Origin: Rhodococcus sp. HNM0569
GTDB lineage: Bacteria; Actinomycetota; Actinomycetes; Mycobacteriales; Mycobacteriaceae
Assembly: GCF_012726205.1 (NCBI RefSeq)
Contig: NZ_JAASAE010000001.1
Coordinates: forward strand, 186,001 to 250,000
DNA length: 64,000 bases
Direction: 5' to 3'
Shown: piece after piece, positions 27,836 to 36,848 of the stretch
How positions within the stretch are numbered: position 1 is the stretch's first letter
How the letters are laid out: the number at the start of each line of letters is the position of its first letter
Made by a program: the position numbers and the translations under genes
The notes under the pieces: model-generated
Seen by the model: only the letters and a program-made list of their open reading frames with translations
Database searches by the model: none
What the model was told of the DNA's origin: nothing

Positions 27836-28228
27836 ATGAACCCCTCGCTCGATGTGTCCTCGCCGATCCTCGTCGTGGACGCCGCCAATGTGGTCGGGTC
27901 GCGACCGGACGGTTGGTGGCGCGATCGGCGTGGGGCGAACAAGCGGCTGCGGGACGCGCTGGCGGACGTCGGGAGTCGCGGCGTGGAGGACGCCCCGCCG
28001 CCGGTGAGCGTCGTACTCGTCGTGGAGGGCGCGGCGCGCGGTATCGCATCGAGCGCGACCGTCGACGTGATCGACGCGCCCGCGTCCGGTGACGACCGGA
28101 TCGTCGAGTACGTCGCCTCGGCGGACCGTCCCTGCATCGTGGTGACGGCGGACCGCGAACTCCGGCGGCGAGTGACCGCCCTCGGTGCACGGGTGGTGGG
28201 GCCGCGCAGCGTGCAGTCACCGCGATAG
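27836..28228 (+). CDS. NYN/PIN-like domain protein
   Basis: The 130-aa protein contains ILVVDAANVVGSRPDGWWRD, the first strand with acidic and Asn residues of the NYN/PIN nuclease fold. Later come DRIVEYVASADRPCIVVTADRELRRRV, with the Asp residues expected in strand 4, and ARVVGPRS. Such small proteins are putative RNases acting on structured RNA; related actinobacterial proteins are sometimes annotated as NTP pyrophosphohydrolases. No partner toxin or antitoxin gene is adjacent. It is divergent from the SseB-like gene and only 37 bases from the next gene. Confidence 0.65.
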   Translation: MNPSLDVSSPILVVDAANVVGSRPDGWWRDRRGANKRLRDALADVGSRGVEDAPPPVSVVLVVEGAARGIASSATVDVIDAPASGDDRIVEYVASADRPCIVVTADRELRRRVTALGARVVGPRSVQSPR

Positions 28229-28265
28229 CGGTCGACAGCCACGCCTGCGCCGCTACCGTGACGAC

Positions 28266-29354
28266 ATGACCACCTCCGATGTCGCTGTGATCGGTGCGGG
28301 CATCGTCGGGCTGTCGACGGCATATGTACTGCGGCGCCGCGGCCTTTCGGTGGCGCTGTACGAGCAGGGGCAGCCGGGGTTCGGGCAGTCCGCGGGGCAG
28401 TCGCGGCTGTTCCGGCACGCGCACGACGACCCGCGCCTGATCGAGCTGGCCGTCGAATCGCGACGGCGTTGGCGGGAGTGGGAGCGCGAGTTCGACACCG
28501 ATCTCGTGTCCGACGACGGTGCGGTCGCACTCGGCCCCGCCGTCGAACGTCGCCTCGCAGGCCTGCGCCGGTTCCCCACCATCGGCGCCCGCGCGTTGGA
28601 GCGCCACGAGCTACGGCAGTGGCTGCCGATCCTCGGCGATGTCGACGTCCCGGCGATGCTCGACCCTGCCGGCGGCTCGATCCGCACGCGCGCCGCGGTG
28701 ACAGCCCTCGCCGACCGGCTCTCCGATGCCGTCGTCGCCGAACCCGTGCTGGCGCTCGACGCCACCGACGACGGCGCGCGGGTGCGCAGCGCGACACGAT
28801 CCGCGTCCTTCAGAAATGTCGTGGTCTACGCGGGACGGGGAACCTCGGCCTTGGCGAGGACGGTCGGGCTCGACATCCCCGTCTCGCTGTCGCTGCACAC
28901 GCGCGTGTCGTTCCGGGTCCGCGACGCAGCTGCGCGGCTGGCGGGTCTGCAGGACGGCGGAGCGTTCGACGACGGGCTCGCGACCTACGCGACGGCCTAT
29001 CCGGACCGGTCCGTGTACGCGGTGGGCGGCGGATCCGTCTCGTCCGACGACGGGCCGGACGGGAATGCGGTTGCCGCCCTGGTGGATCGAGCGTCCCACT
29101 ATGTCGAGACCGCCTTGCCCGGACTCGATCCGGCGCCGGTCGACTACGTGCATTGTTGGGTGACACAGCTTCCGTGGGGCGACGACGTTGTCGCGATCTG
29201 GCAGTCGGGGCCCGTCTTCGCGCTCGCAGGCAACAACCTGTTCAAACACGCGCCCTCACTCGGCGACGTACTCGCCGACTGCGTCGACACCGGGGCGGTG
29301 CCCGCGTTGTTCCGGCCCGGCTCCCGGCTCGGACGGGCCGACGCCGGGGAATGA
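28266..29354 (+). CDS. FAD-dependent oxidoreductase (DAO family)
   Basis: The protein has about 362 residues and starts with the FAD dinucleotide-binding motif VAVIGAGIVGLSTAYVLRRRG. GFGQSAGQSRLFRHAH is typical of sarcosine oxidase/N-methyl amino acid oxidase-type enzymes, where this region binds flavin. A C-terminal LPWGDDVVAIWQSGPVFALAGNN segment follows, including the region near the covalent or non-covalent FAD contact. It oxidises an amine or amino acid; the substrate is unknown. The ATG at 28266 is chosen because it directly precedes the Rossmann motif; an earlier frame start at 28185 has no such support. A flavin-dependent monooxygenase-like gene follows. Confidence 0.82.
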   Translation: MTTSDVAVIGAGIVGLSTAYVLRRRGLSVALYEQGQPGFGQSAGQSRLFRHAHDDPRLIELAVESRRRWREWEREFDTDLVSDDGAVALGPAVERRLAGLRRFPTIGARALERHELRQWLPILGDVDVPAMLDPAGGSIRTRAAVTALADRLSDAVVAEPVLALDATDDGARVRSATRSASFRNVVVYAGRGTSALARTVGLDIPVSLSLHTRVSFRVRDAAARLAGLQDGGAFDDGLATYATAYPDRSVYAVGGGSVSSDDGPDGNAVAALVDRASHYVETALPGLDPAPVDYVHCWVTQLPWGDDVVAIWQSGPVFALAGNNLFKHAPSLGDVLADCVDTGAVPALFRPGSRLGRADAGE

Positions 29355-29381
29355 CACGCACCGTCGAACGTTGGAGAGAGC

Positions 29382-30401
29382 ATGAAGAAGATCGGGTTCC
29401 TCTCGTTCGGGCACTGGAGCGAGGCACCGGGTTCGGTGACGCGCACCGCGGCCGACTCGTTGGTGCAGGCCATCGACCTGTCGGTCGCGGCGGAAGAGGT
29501 GGGCGTCGACGGCGCGTACTTCCGAGTCCATCACTTCGCCCGCCAACAGGGTTCGCCGTTCCCTCTGCTCGCGGCGATCGGCGCCCGCACCAGCCGCATC
29601 GAGATCGGGACCGGTGTGATCGACATGCGCTACGAGAACCCGCTGTACTTCGCGGAGGACGCCGGCGCGGCCGACCTCATCTCCGGCGGACGGCTGCAGC
29701 TGGGCGTCAGCCGCGGATCGCCCGAGCAGGTGATCGACGGCTACCGGTACTTCGGCTACGTCCCCGCCGAGGGTGAGACCGACGCCGACATGGCGCGCAG
29801 GCACACGGCGGTGATGCTCGACGCGGTGTCCGGTCGGGCGTTCGCGCAGCCGAATCCGAACCCGATGTTTCCCAACCCGGGCGGACTGCTGCGCATCGAG
29901 CCCCACTCCCCCGGTCTGCGACAGCGCATCTGGTGGGGCGCGGGCACCCGCGCGACCGCCGAGTGGGCGGCGCAGCAGGGGATGAATCTGATGAGTTCGA
30001 CGCTGCTGACCGAGCACAGCGGTGTGCCCTTCCACGTCGCCCAGGCGGAGCAGATTCATGCCTTCCGCGACGCGTGGGCCGACGCCGGCCACGACTGGGA
30101 ACCGCGGGTATCGGTGAGCCGCAGCATCTTCCCCATCACGACCGACGTCGACCGCGCGTACTTCGGCCGCGAGACCGACAGTGCCGACCAGGTCGGCCAC
30201 ATCGACGGCGGGGTCGGCGTCTTCGGCCGCAGCTACGCGGGCGAGCCCGACGTTCTGGTCGACGAGCTCGCCCGCGACGAGGCGATCGCCGCCGCCGACA
30301 CCGTCCTGCTCACCGTCCCGAACCAGCTCGGCGTCGACTACAACACGCATGTCCTGCAGAGCGTCGTCGACGACGTCGCGCCCGGGCTCGGCTGGCGATA
30401 G
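29382..30401 (+). CDS. LLM-class flavin-dependent oxidoreductase
   Basis: The 339-aa protein has the luciferase-like monooxygenase pattern: an N-terminal KKIGFLSFGHW strand, DGAYFRVHHFARQQ with the flavin-binding His region, RIEIGTGVIDMRYENP and SGGRLQLGVSRGS. It uses FMN or F420; actinobacteria of this order make F420, but sequence alone does not decide. It is preceded 27 bases earlier by the DAO-type oxidase. GGAGAG precedes the ATG. The substrate is unknown. Confidence 0.85.
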   Translation: MKKIGFLSFGHWSEAPGSVTRTAADSLVQAIDLSVAAEEVGVDGAYFRVHHFARQQGSPFPLLAAIGARTSRIEIGTGVIDMRYENPLYFAEDAGAADLISGGRLQLGVSRGSPEQVIDGYRYFGYVPAEGETDADMARRHTAVMLDAVSGRAFAQPNPNPMFPNPGGLLRIEPHSPGLRQRIWWGAGTRATAEWAAQQGMNLMSSTLLTEHSGVPFHVAQAEQIHAFRDAWADAGHDWEPRVSVSRSIFPITTDVDRAYFGRETDSADQVGHIDGGVGVFGRSYAGEPDVLVDELARDEAIAAADTVLLTVPNQLGVDYNTHVLQSVVDDVAPGLGWR

Positions 30402-30498
30402 GCCGACCGCGGGAGACTGCGAAGCTCGACACGCACACCGCGCGCACGCCACGTCGGCGTGATTCGGTCCCGTCCGACGCGGTGGTTAGGCTGGTCGC

Positions 30499-31602
30499 AT
30501 GGCATCGAAGCGTCCCGGCAATCGTGGGCAGAAGCGCGCGCACAAGGTGGCGAACCGGCAGCGGCGCCGGTCCGCGACATCGGATGCCACCGACCGGCAG
30601 ATCGCGTCGCTGTTGGGGCGCTTCGACGAATGGCTCCGCGACCAGGGGCCCAGCGTGCCCACGGCACCCACCACTCGCGTGGTGCGGTCGATCCTGGGCG
30701 GACTCGACCAGGCGCTCGACGATTTCGACCCGACGGGGTGGACGCCCGACGCCGCGCACGTCGTACTCGACAGTGCCGAAGGGATCCTCGAACGCGACGA
30801 CAGCGATTCGTCCGCCGCGGCGGCCGACCATCTCGTCGCGAGCGCGTCGGACTACCTGGACTTCCTGATCGACACCGATGCCTGGACGGGCAGCGACGAA
30901 GACCTCGAGCACTGCCTGGGCGACTTCGACGACTTCCTGGGCGGCGACGTCGAACTCCTCACGCCCGACGACATCGACCTGCCCACCGTCGCGCCTGCCG
31001 CGATCGCGAAGGCGATCGACGACCTGCCGTTGGCCGCCGCCCTCGACCGGCTGATCGCCTGGGCGCAGGGCTCGCCTGCGGTCAACGCGCGCGAGGTCGC
31101 GACCGCCCTCGGCGTCGACGTCCCGGCGTCACGCTTCCAGGGCCCCGGCGACGTGCCCGAGCTCGCCGACATGTGGACGGCGGCGCAGGACGCCCGACTC
31201 GTGCAGGCGACGCCCGACGGCGCCGTGACGCTTCCCGACGCGAGCGCATTCCGCGACCGGGACCCGGACGTGACGGCGCGGGCACTCGCCTCGTTCGTCG
31301 CGGCGCGACTCACGCCCGTCGACGGCGCGGATGCGGTGACCACCGTCGCCCGCCACTTCGCGGCACAGACCGTGCTCGCCGCGATGACTCCGGAACCTCC
31401 CGTCCGCAACGACGAGGAGGACTATTCGGACCTCGAGGACGACGACCGTGAGGTGGCCGAGGCGATCCGCGATGTGGTCGGCCGGTTCGTCGACGACGCC
31501 ATCCTTGTCGGCGGGCAGACCCTCGCGGTGGTCCCCGAACTCCGCGCGGCGGTGCATGCAGGTGTGGTGACGTCGGGCTTGTTCACCGACGAGGAGCCCT
31601 GA
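30499..31602 (+). CDS. Hypothetical acidic protein with basic N-terminus
   Basis: The 367-aa protein starts with a strongly basic 25-residue stretch (KRPGNRGQKRAHKVANRQRR) and is then very acidic and helical. Clusters such as WTGSDEDLEHCLGDFDDFLGG and EEDYSDLEDDDREVAEAI stand out. No signal peptide, membrane segment or catalytic motif is visible. The basic leader could bind nucleic acid or ribosomal RNA. I recognise no family; a conserved actinobacterial hypothetical is the most I can say. Confidence 0.6.
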   Translation: MASKRPGNRGQKRAHKVANRQRRRSATSDATDRQIASLLGRFDEWLRDQGPSVPTAPTTRVVRSILGGLDQALDDFDPTGWTPDAAHVVLDSAEGILERDDSDSSAAAADHLVASASDYLDFLIDTDAWTGSDEDLEHCLGDFDDFLGGDVELLTPDDIDLPTVAPAAIAKAIDDLPLAAALDRLIAWAQGSPAVNAREVATALGVDVPASRFQGPGDVPELADMWTAAQDARLVQATPDGAVTLPDASAFRDRDPDVTARALASFVAARLTPVDGADAVTTVARHFAAQTVLAAMTPEPPVRNDEEDYSDLEDDDREVAEAIRDVVGRFVDDAILVGGQTLAVVPELRAAVHAGVVTSGLFTDEEP

Positions 31603-31800
31603 GTTCACGGGCCGAAACCCGCTCCTTCCGAGGCTCTCGACGGATACCGAGAGCGAAAAGCGAAATACTCTCTCGCCATACTTGTTTCGGCTTCGCACGG
31701 TGCATGCCACCCTGTCGGCCGGACCCGCTATGCTTCGCGCACATCATCGATGCCTCACGCCGCGTGTCGGGCCGGCTGTGCGCGAAAACAGGAGGGGCCC

Positions 31801-33465
31801 ATGCCGTTCGGTGTGCTTTCACGGCGAGATTCCGACAGTCCGGCCAGGCGTCCACTCGCGGTGTGGGCGACAGTCGCGGTCGTCACCGCCGTCGGCGCCG
31901 TCGCAGTCACCGTCACGTCGACGACACCCACCCGCTCCGTCGACGCGGCACTCACCGCCTCGGTCACCGAATGTCACGACATGGTGGGCATCTCGATCTC
32001 GGGTCGCGGCAACGGCCTGTCGAAGGTGACCGACCCGGCCGACTCGCGGTGGCTCCTCGACGCCAACGGCGATCCGCTGCCCGCGAGCACCGAGTTCGAC
32101 GACGGCTGGCTCGATCGCATCGAGGCCGCGGGCACCGAGGCGATCGGACCAGACCAGTACGTGAGCGTCTCGATCGCCTACCCCGCGAACATGGGCACCT
32201 ACGAGGACTCGGTCGAGGCGGGCGTCGCGAACGCGGAGCACGTGATGCGCGAGATCAGCGCCGCATGCCCGGGCACCCAGTTCGCGATCGTCGGGTACAG
32301 CCAGGGCGCGGACGTCGCCCGGCGCGTCGCGATGGACATCGGAAACCAACCGGCCGACACCGCCTACACCATCGTCGATCCGGCGGACGTGCTCGGCGTC
32401 GTCATCATCGCCGACTCCGGACGGTCCGCGGGCGACGGGCCGTTCCCCGGTGCGCAGGATCCGTTCGCGCACCCCGACGGTTACGACGTCGCATACCAGG
32501 CCGGCACCACACCGGTGCCGGGTAGGGGCGCCCTCGCGGGCACCGCAGGCGGATTCGGCGCGCTCGACGGCAAGGTCGCGTCGTTCTGCTCGGACGGCGA
32601 CCTCACATGCGCCGCACCGGAGAACGCCGCGCTGGTCGACCTCGTCGTCAACATCGCGCTGCAGATGCACATCGACTCGATCGAGAACTCCGGGCCGACG
32701 GTCGACACCTTCGTCGAGTTCGGCGAGGTGTTCACGCGCGTCCTGTTCGACACCTTCGCCGACATCGGCACGCAACCCGCCTGGCTGGCGTCCGACGAAA
32801 CCTTCCTGCAGGCGTTGGTACGTGTGTCGGCACCCACCTACACGACGCCAGCCGAACATACCGACGATGCACACGACGTCCTGACACGCGTCACGTCGCT
32901 GGTGTACCTGCCGCGCAAGATGTTTCTCGAGGTCGTGGGCTTCGTCCTCGACAATCCCGGCACCCTCGAGTTCCTCATGACCGACGCCTACGAGTCGACC
33001 TTCGCGGTGGGCACCGGCCACCACTTCGACTACTGGCGCGACGCCGACCCGGCGACGGGCCGCACCTCGTCGGTCGACTACGCCGCGGCATGGCTCGCGC
33101 ACCTCGCCGTCCAGGCGAGCGAAGGCAAGTCGCCCGCCCCGACCGCGCCCGACGGGGCGGAACTCGACGCCGCGGTCGCGTCGTACGCCGAATCCCGTGC
33201 CGTGCTCGCTTCCCACGACGCGAGCGCCGCCGAGCCTCCCGCGACGGCCTCCCCCGACACCGTCGAGCCTCACCCGCTTCCCGCACCGGCCACCACCGAG
33301 GCGCGGCCGATCGACACGGAACCGTCGCTCGGAACGACGCCGACGACCGACCCCGACGACATCGCCGGCCCTACCGTCGCCGGAGCGACGTCGGAGAGTG
33401 CCACTGCCACCGTCACCAGCAGCGAGGCCGGCACCGCCTCCGCGGAGGCACCGACCGGCCGCTGA
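31801..33465 (+). CDS. Cutinase-family serine hydrolase with long C-terminal extension
   Basis: The 554-aa protein has an N-terminal membrane segment (AVWATVAVVTAVGAVAVTV) acting as signal or anchor, then a cutinase-like alpha/beta hydrolase domain. The nucleophile elbow is GYSQGA (Ser near residue 167), with SDGDLTC and MHIDS in the places of the Asp and His of the triad. Cutinase-like proteins of Mycobacteriales are esterases and phospholipases of the cell envelope. This one is more than twice the length of a plain cutinase. After the domain comes a helical region of about 200 residues and a Pro/Thr/Ala/Glu-rich tail. The ATG at 31801 has AGGAGG 5 bases upstream. Confidence 0.82.
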   Translation: MPFGVLSRRDSDSPARRPLAVWATVAVVTAVGAVAVTVTSTTPTRSVDAALTASVTECHDMVGISISGRGNGLSKVTDPADSRWLLDANGDPLPASTEFDDGWLDRIEAAGTEAIGPDQYVSVSIAYPANMGTYEDSVEAGVANAEHVMREISAACPGTQFAIVGYSQGADVARRVAMDIGNQPADTAYTIVDPADVLGVVIIADSGRSAGDGPFPGAQDPFAHPDGYDVAYQAGTTPVPGRGALAGTAGGFGALDGKVASFCSDGDLTCAAPENAALVDLVVNIALQMHIDSIENSGPTVDTFVEFGEVFTRVLFDTFADIGTQPAWLASDETFLQALVRVSAPTYTTPAEHTDDAHDVLTRVTSLVYLPRKMFLEVVGFVLDNPGTLEFLMTDAYESTFAVGTGHHFDYWRDADPATGRTSSVDYAAAWLAHLAVQASEGKSPAPTAPDGAELDAAVASYAESRAVLASHDASAAEPPATASPDTVEPHPLPAPATTEARPIDTEPSLGTTPTTDPDDIAGPTVAGATSESATATVTSSEAGTASAEAPTGR

Positions 33466-33551
33466 ACCAGGCAGGCCTGGCAGGACGGCGCTTTCGCGCG
33501 GTCCGCTCATTCGTCCAATACGCGGGCACGACGCCGTGTGATCCTCGGTGC

Positions 33552-33905
33552 ATGACCACCACCCAGCGAGTCGTTCCGATCCTCACCGTCTCCGACCTCG
33601 ACTCGGCGCGACAGCACTACACACACGTCCTCGGGCTCGTCGAGGTGATGAACCACGGCTGGATCGTGACGCTCGCCGATGCCGACGGCCGCAACCAGGT
33701 GAGCCTGATGACGACGGACGCCACGGCGCCGCAGAATCCGACGGTGTCGGTCGAGGTGGACGACGTGGACACCGCCTACGCCGATGTGCGCGAGCGCGGC
33801 CTCGACATCGTGCACCCACTCCGCGACGAGGAGTGGGGTGTGCGGCGCTTCTTCTTCCGTGACGACGCGGGCAATGTGGTGAACGTGTTGTCACACAAGC
33901 CCTGA
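33552..33905 (+). CDS. Glyoxalase/bleomycin-resistance fold protein
   Basis: This 117-aa protein is a single VOC (vicinal oxygen chelate) domain: VVPILTVSDLDSARQHYTHVLGL at the start, a VSLMTTDA strand, VSVEVDDVDTAYADVRERG and VRRFFFRDDAGNVVNVLSH at the end. Such proteins act as metal-dependent glyoxalases or dioxygenases, or bind drugs. The usual metal ligands are not fully evident, so the function is open. It is convergent with the TAP-type peptidase gene. Confidence 0.8.
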   Translation: MTTTQRVVPILTVSDLDSARQHYTHVLGLVEVMNHGWIVTLADADGRNQVSLMTTDATAPQNPTVSVEVDDVDTAYADVRERGLDIVHPLRDEEWGVRRFFFRDDAGNVVNVLSHKP

Positions 33906-33916
33906 CGCCACGCCGA

Positions 33917-35530
33917 TCACAGCGGCGCGGTGATCGGCGCTTCCGGTGCGTGCGTGATCCCGGTGGACCCGGTCTCGAGGTACTCGACGATCGCCTCGTC
34001 GACGACGGTGTTGCCGCCCTGCATCGCCGCGCCGTGGTCGCCGCCCTCGACGGTGACCAGGTGCGCGCCCATCTGTCCGCCGAGCGCGACACCGCCGTCG
34101 TAGGGCGTCTGGGGGTCGCGCAGGCCCTGCAGCAGCAGCGGCGCGGTGGCGAGTGCCTGTCCGTCGAGCGGCGGCAGCGCGGTGACCGGTGGTGCGCCCG
34201 CGCACGCCGGCCCCGCGCTGAAGCTGTAGCCGACGGCGTCGAACAGGTCGCCGGTGACGAACGTCGAGAACAACCATCCGGGAATCCGGTCGGGACGCGC
34301 CTGCGCCGTGTTCTCGTTGCACACGACGATCGACTGCATGAACTGCGCCTGCACCGCGCGCTGGAATTCGGGCGAATTCGGGTCGGGGGCGCCTGCGCCC
34401 TCCGGCGCGGCCTCCGCACCGTCGCGGATCATGCGCGCGAGCATCGGCCATGCATTACGGGCGGGAAGCGCCTGGCGGGTGAGGACGTAGATGCTCGACG
34501 CGGCTTGGGTGTGCGTCGGGTCGGCGAGGGTACGGAGGAACGCTTCGAACTGCACGCGCGCGGGCCCGGTGAGATCGACGCCCGCGCGGTAGGCGTCGGC
34601 GACCTGTTCGAGACCCGGTGGCACGTCGCCGATCTGTGCAGGCGGCGGGGCGAGCGTCGGATTGCCACCTGCTTCCTCGACGATGCGATCGGACCAACGC
34701 TGATACACCTTCAACGGTGTGTCGCCCAGGCCGTAGGTGTCGTCGTGGGCGGCGAGCCAGTCCATCAGGTCGTAGAAGCGGCCCTTGTAGCCGTCGTTCT
34801 GTTCCCACAGCACGTGATTCCACAGCCACGCCTGGTCGACCGCCGAGTCGAGGACGATTCTGCCCGCATGCGCCGGGAACAGCGTCGCGTAGGTCGAGGC
34901 GAGGACGGTGCCGTAGGACAGACCGTAGATGTCGACGACGTCCTCGCCCATCGCCTTTCGGACCTCGTCCCAGTCGCGCGCGGTGTTCTCGGTGGTGATG
35001 TGCGCGGTCGACCCGGGGGCGTCGCCTTCGCATGCGGCACGCGCTGTGCCGCCCAGGAAACCGAGGTTCATGCCCGCGAGCACGTCCGGGCTCGTGTCGC
35101 ACTCGACAGCGCCCGCGTGCGCGAGACCACGCGGCTGCACCCCGACGATGTCCCACTGGGCACCAACCGAATCCGGAAGCTGGTCGGCGATCATCGAGTT
35201 GGACCCGATCGCGTCGCCGCCGGGCCCACCCGGGTTGGTGAACAGGACGCCGCGCCGCGCGCCCGGATCCTCGGCGCGGTGCCGTGTCACGAGGATGTCG
35301 ATCGTGCCTGCGGCGGGGTTCGCGTAGTCGCGCGGAACGGGAACCGACGCGCAATCGTCGGTCGCGGGATCGAGCTCGTACTCGGCCGGGCACGTCGACC
35401 ACGTCAGCTCGGCGGTGCTCGGCTGCGCCGAGACCGGGGCGACGAATCCCGCGGACACCGCGAGCGCTCCGAGCGCCACCACCGCCGTTCGTGCACCCGC
35501 ATGTCCGACCGTTCCCCGTGTGCTCGGCAC
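33917..35530 (-). CDS. Secreted tripeptidyl aminopeptidase-type hydrolase
   Basis: The protein has 537 residues from a GTG start at 35530, chosen because AGGAG lies 8 bases upstream and a Sec signal peptide follows (VVALGALAVSAGFVAPVSAQ). The alpha/beta hydrolase core has NPGGPGG, the nucleophile elbow IYGLSYGTVLA, RDPQTPYDGG around the Asp and EGGDHGAA with the His of the triad. The C-terminal TAP-like domain makes it a member of the Streptomyces tripeptidyl aminopeptidase/SlpD-E family, which cleaves peptides in the envelope. An upstream ATG at 35644 would put 38 extra residues before the signal and is unlikely. Confidence 0.88.
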   Translation of the reverse strand: MPSTRGTVGHAGARTAVVALGALAVSAGFVAPVSAQPSTAELTWSTCPAEYELDPATDDCASVPVPRDYANPAAGTIDILVTRHRAEDPGARRGVLFTNPGGPGGDAIGSNSMIADQLPDSVGAQWDIVGVQPRGLAHAGAVECDTSPDVLAGMNLGFLGGTARAACEGDAPGSTAHITTENTARDWDEVRKAMGEDVVDIYGLSYGTVLASTYATLFPAHAGRIVLDSAVDQAWLWNHVLWEQNDGYKGRFYDLMDWLAAHDDTYGLGDTPLKVYQRWSDRIVEEAGGNPTLAPPPAQIGDVPPGLEQVADAYRAGVDLTGPARVQFEAFLRTLADPTHTQAASSIYVLTRQALPARNAWPMLARMIRDGAEAAPEGAGAPDPNSPEFQRAVQAQFMQSIVVCNENTAQARPDRIPGWLFSTFVTGDLFDAVGYSFSAGPACAGAPPVTALPPLDGQALATAPLLLQGLRDPQTPYDGGVALGGQMGAHLVTVEGGDHGAAMQGGNTVVDEAIVEYLETGSTGITHAPEAPITAPL

Positions 35531-35684
35531 CGTTCGATCTCCTCGTCGTCGTGGCTTCCGCGCGATTGTGTCAGATGGGACGTCTCGCGCCGCATACGGC
35601 GGAAGCCCCCGGGATCGGGTACGGCGGCCGACCACGCCGGTCACGGCGACGAAGCTGCGACGAGCCCACCGGAGACCACCGGCG

Positions 35685-35703
35685 GTAGGTTAGGCTCCCT
35701 TTA
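35685..35703 (+). promoter_or_regulatory. Putative IdeR/DtxR iron box
   Basis: The 19-base sequence GTAGGTTAGGCTCCCTTTA matches the IdeR/DtxR consensus (TTAGGTTAGGCTAACCTAA) at 14 positions, including an unbroken run of 11 (TAGGTTAGGCT). It ends 19 bases before the start codon of an iron-siderophore binding lipoprotein, where a repressor would block transcription or early elongation when iron is sufficient. Confidence 0.6.
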
Positions 35704-35722
35704 CTGCATAAAGGAGTCTTCA

Positions 35723-36721
35723 GTGTTCATTTCACCCCGCAGAATCGCCGTCGCCGCCACCGCGGCCGCCACCGTCGTCGCGCTGGTGTCCTGCTCGTCC
35801 GAGGCCGACGAGCAGGACACGGCCGCCCCGGCGGGCGAAGGCTTTCCCGTCACGATCGCGAACGTCTTCGGCGACACGACGATCGAATCGCAGCCCGAAC
35901 GGATCACGACCCTCGGCTGGAACGCGCAGGACATCGTGTACGCGCTGGGCGAGACGCCCGTCGGCATGCCGCGCTACGTCTACGGCAACGAGCCGAACGG
36001 CGTCATGCCGTGGCTGCAGGACCACTACAACCCGGACGAGACGACGCTCTACGATCTGTCCCCCACGCCGATCGAGTCCGTCGCGGCACTCGCCCCCGAC
36101 GTCGTGCTCGCACCCTACGAAGGTTTCGACCAGGCGACCTACGACAAGCTCTCGGCCCTCGCGCCCACGGTCGCCTACCCGGACCAGGCGTGGCAGACCA
36201 CCTGGCAGGACCAGACCACGATCGTCGGCAAGGCACTCGGCAAGGAACAGGAAGCCGCCGACCTCGTCTCGGGCCTGAACGACACGCTCGCCGAGACGGC
36301 CGCGGAGCACCCGGAATTCGCCGGCAAGACGATCTCGGTGATCGACGTGTCGCAGCCCGACGCGGTCAGCGTCTACATGCCCACCGATCCGCGAGTGCAG
36401 GTGCTCACCGAACTCGGCTTCACGGTGTCGCCGGGCGTGCAGCAGCTCGCCGACGCCAACTCCGACGGCACGTTCTACCGCGAGATCTCCAATGAGAACA
36501 TCAGCGACATCGACGCCGACGTCGTCGTCGCGTTCTCGACTGCGGGCACCGACCCGAACGCGAACCCCGTGCTCGCGGGCCTCGGCGCGACCCAGCGCGG
36601 CGGAACACTGGCCATCGAGGACACCAAGATCGTTGCGGGACTGAGCCAGACATCGGTGCTCGCGACGCCGTGGGTGCTCGACAAGATCGTTCCGCTGCTG
36701 TCCGGCGTCGCGAATCGCTGA
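35723..36721 (+). CDS. Iron-siderophore ABC transporter binding lipoprotein
   Basis: The protein has 332 residues and begins at a GTG with AAGGAG 6 bases upstream. A signal peptide ends in the lipobox LVSC (VVALVSCSSEAD), so it is anchored outside the membrane. The rest is a periplasmic-binding fold of the FepB/FecB type: VFGDTTIESQPERITTLGW, ALAPDVVLAPYEG, and a C-terminal TPWVLDKIVPLL. It presents ferric siderophore to an ABC permease. No permease or ATPase gene is adjacent, so it must work with a transporter encoded elsewhere. The iron box just upstream suggests IdeR control. Confidence 0.87.
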   Translation: MFISPRRIAVAATAAATVVALVSCSSEADEQDTAAPAGEGFPVTIANVFGDTTIESQPERITTLGWNAQDIVYALGETPVGMPRYVYGNEPNGVMPWLQDHYNPDETTLYDLSPTPIESVAALAPDVVLAPYEGFDQATYDKLSALAPTVAYPDQAWQTTWQDQTTIVGKALGKEQEAADLVSGLNDTLAETAAEHPEFAGKTISVIDVSQPDAVSVYMPTDPRVQVLTELGFTVSPGVQQLADANSDGTFYREISNENISDIDADVVVAFSTAGTDPNANPVLAGLGATQRGGTLAIEDTKIVAGLSQTSVLATPWVLDKIVPLLSGVANR

Positions 36722-36848
36722 CCCGCGGCAGCGCCTCGAGCACACGAGCGCGCGAGCGCGAAGGAAACCGACCCCGATGTGGGCACCGAGGGCGTAGCGT
36801 CCCCGTCAGGCGCCGGCATCGGGGTCGGCCCGTGTGCGGGGAGGTGAC

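Noticed and set aside
33950-35722. Plus-strand ORF that would extend the siderophore-binding protein by several hundred residues
   Set aside because: The lipobox signal peptide begins at 35723 with AAGGAG before it; the upstream part is antisense to the TAP-type gene.
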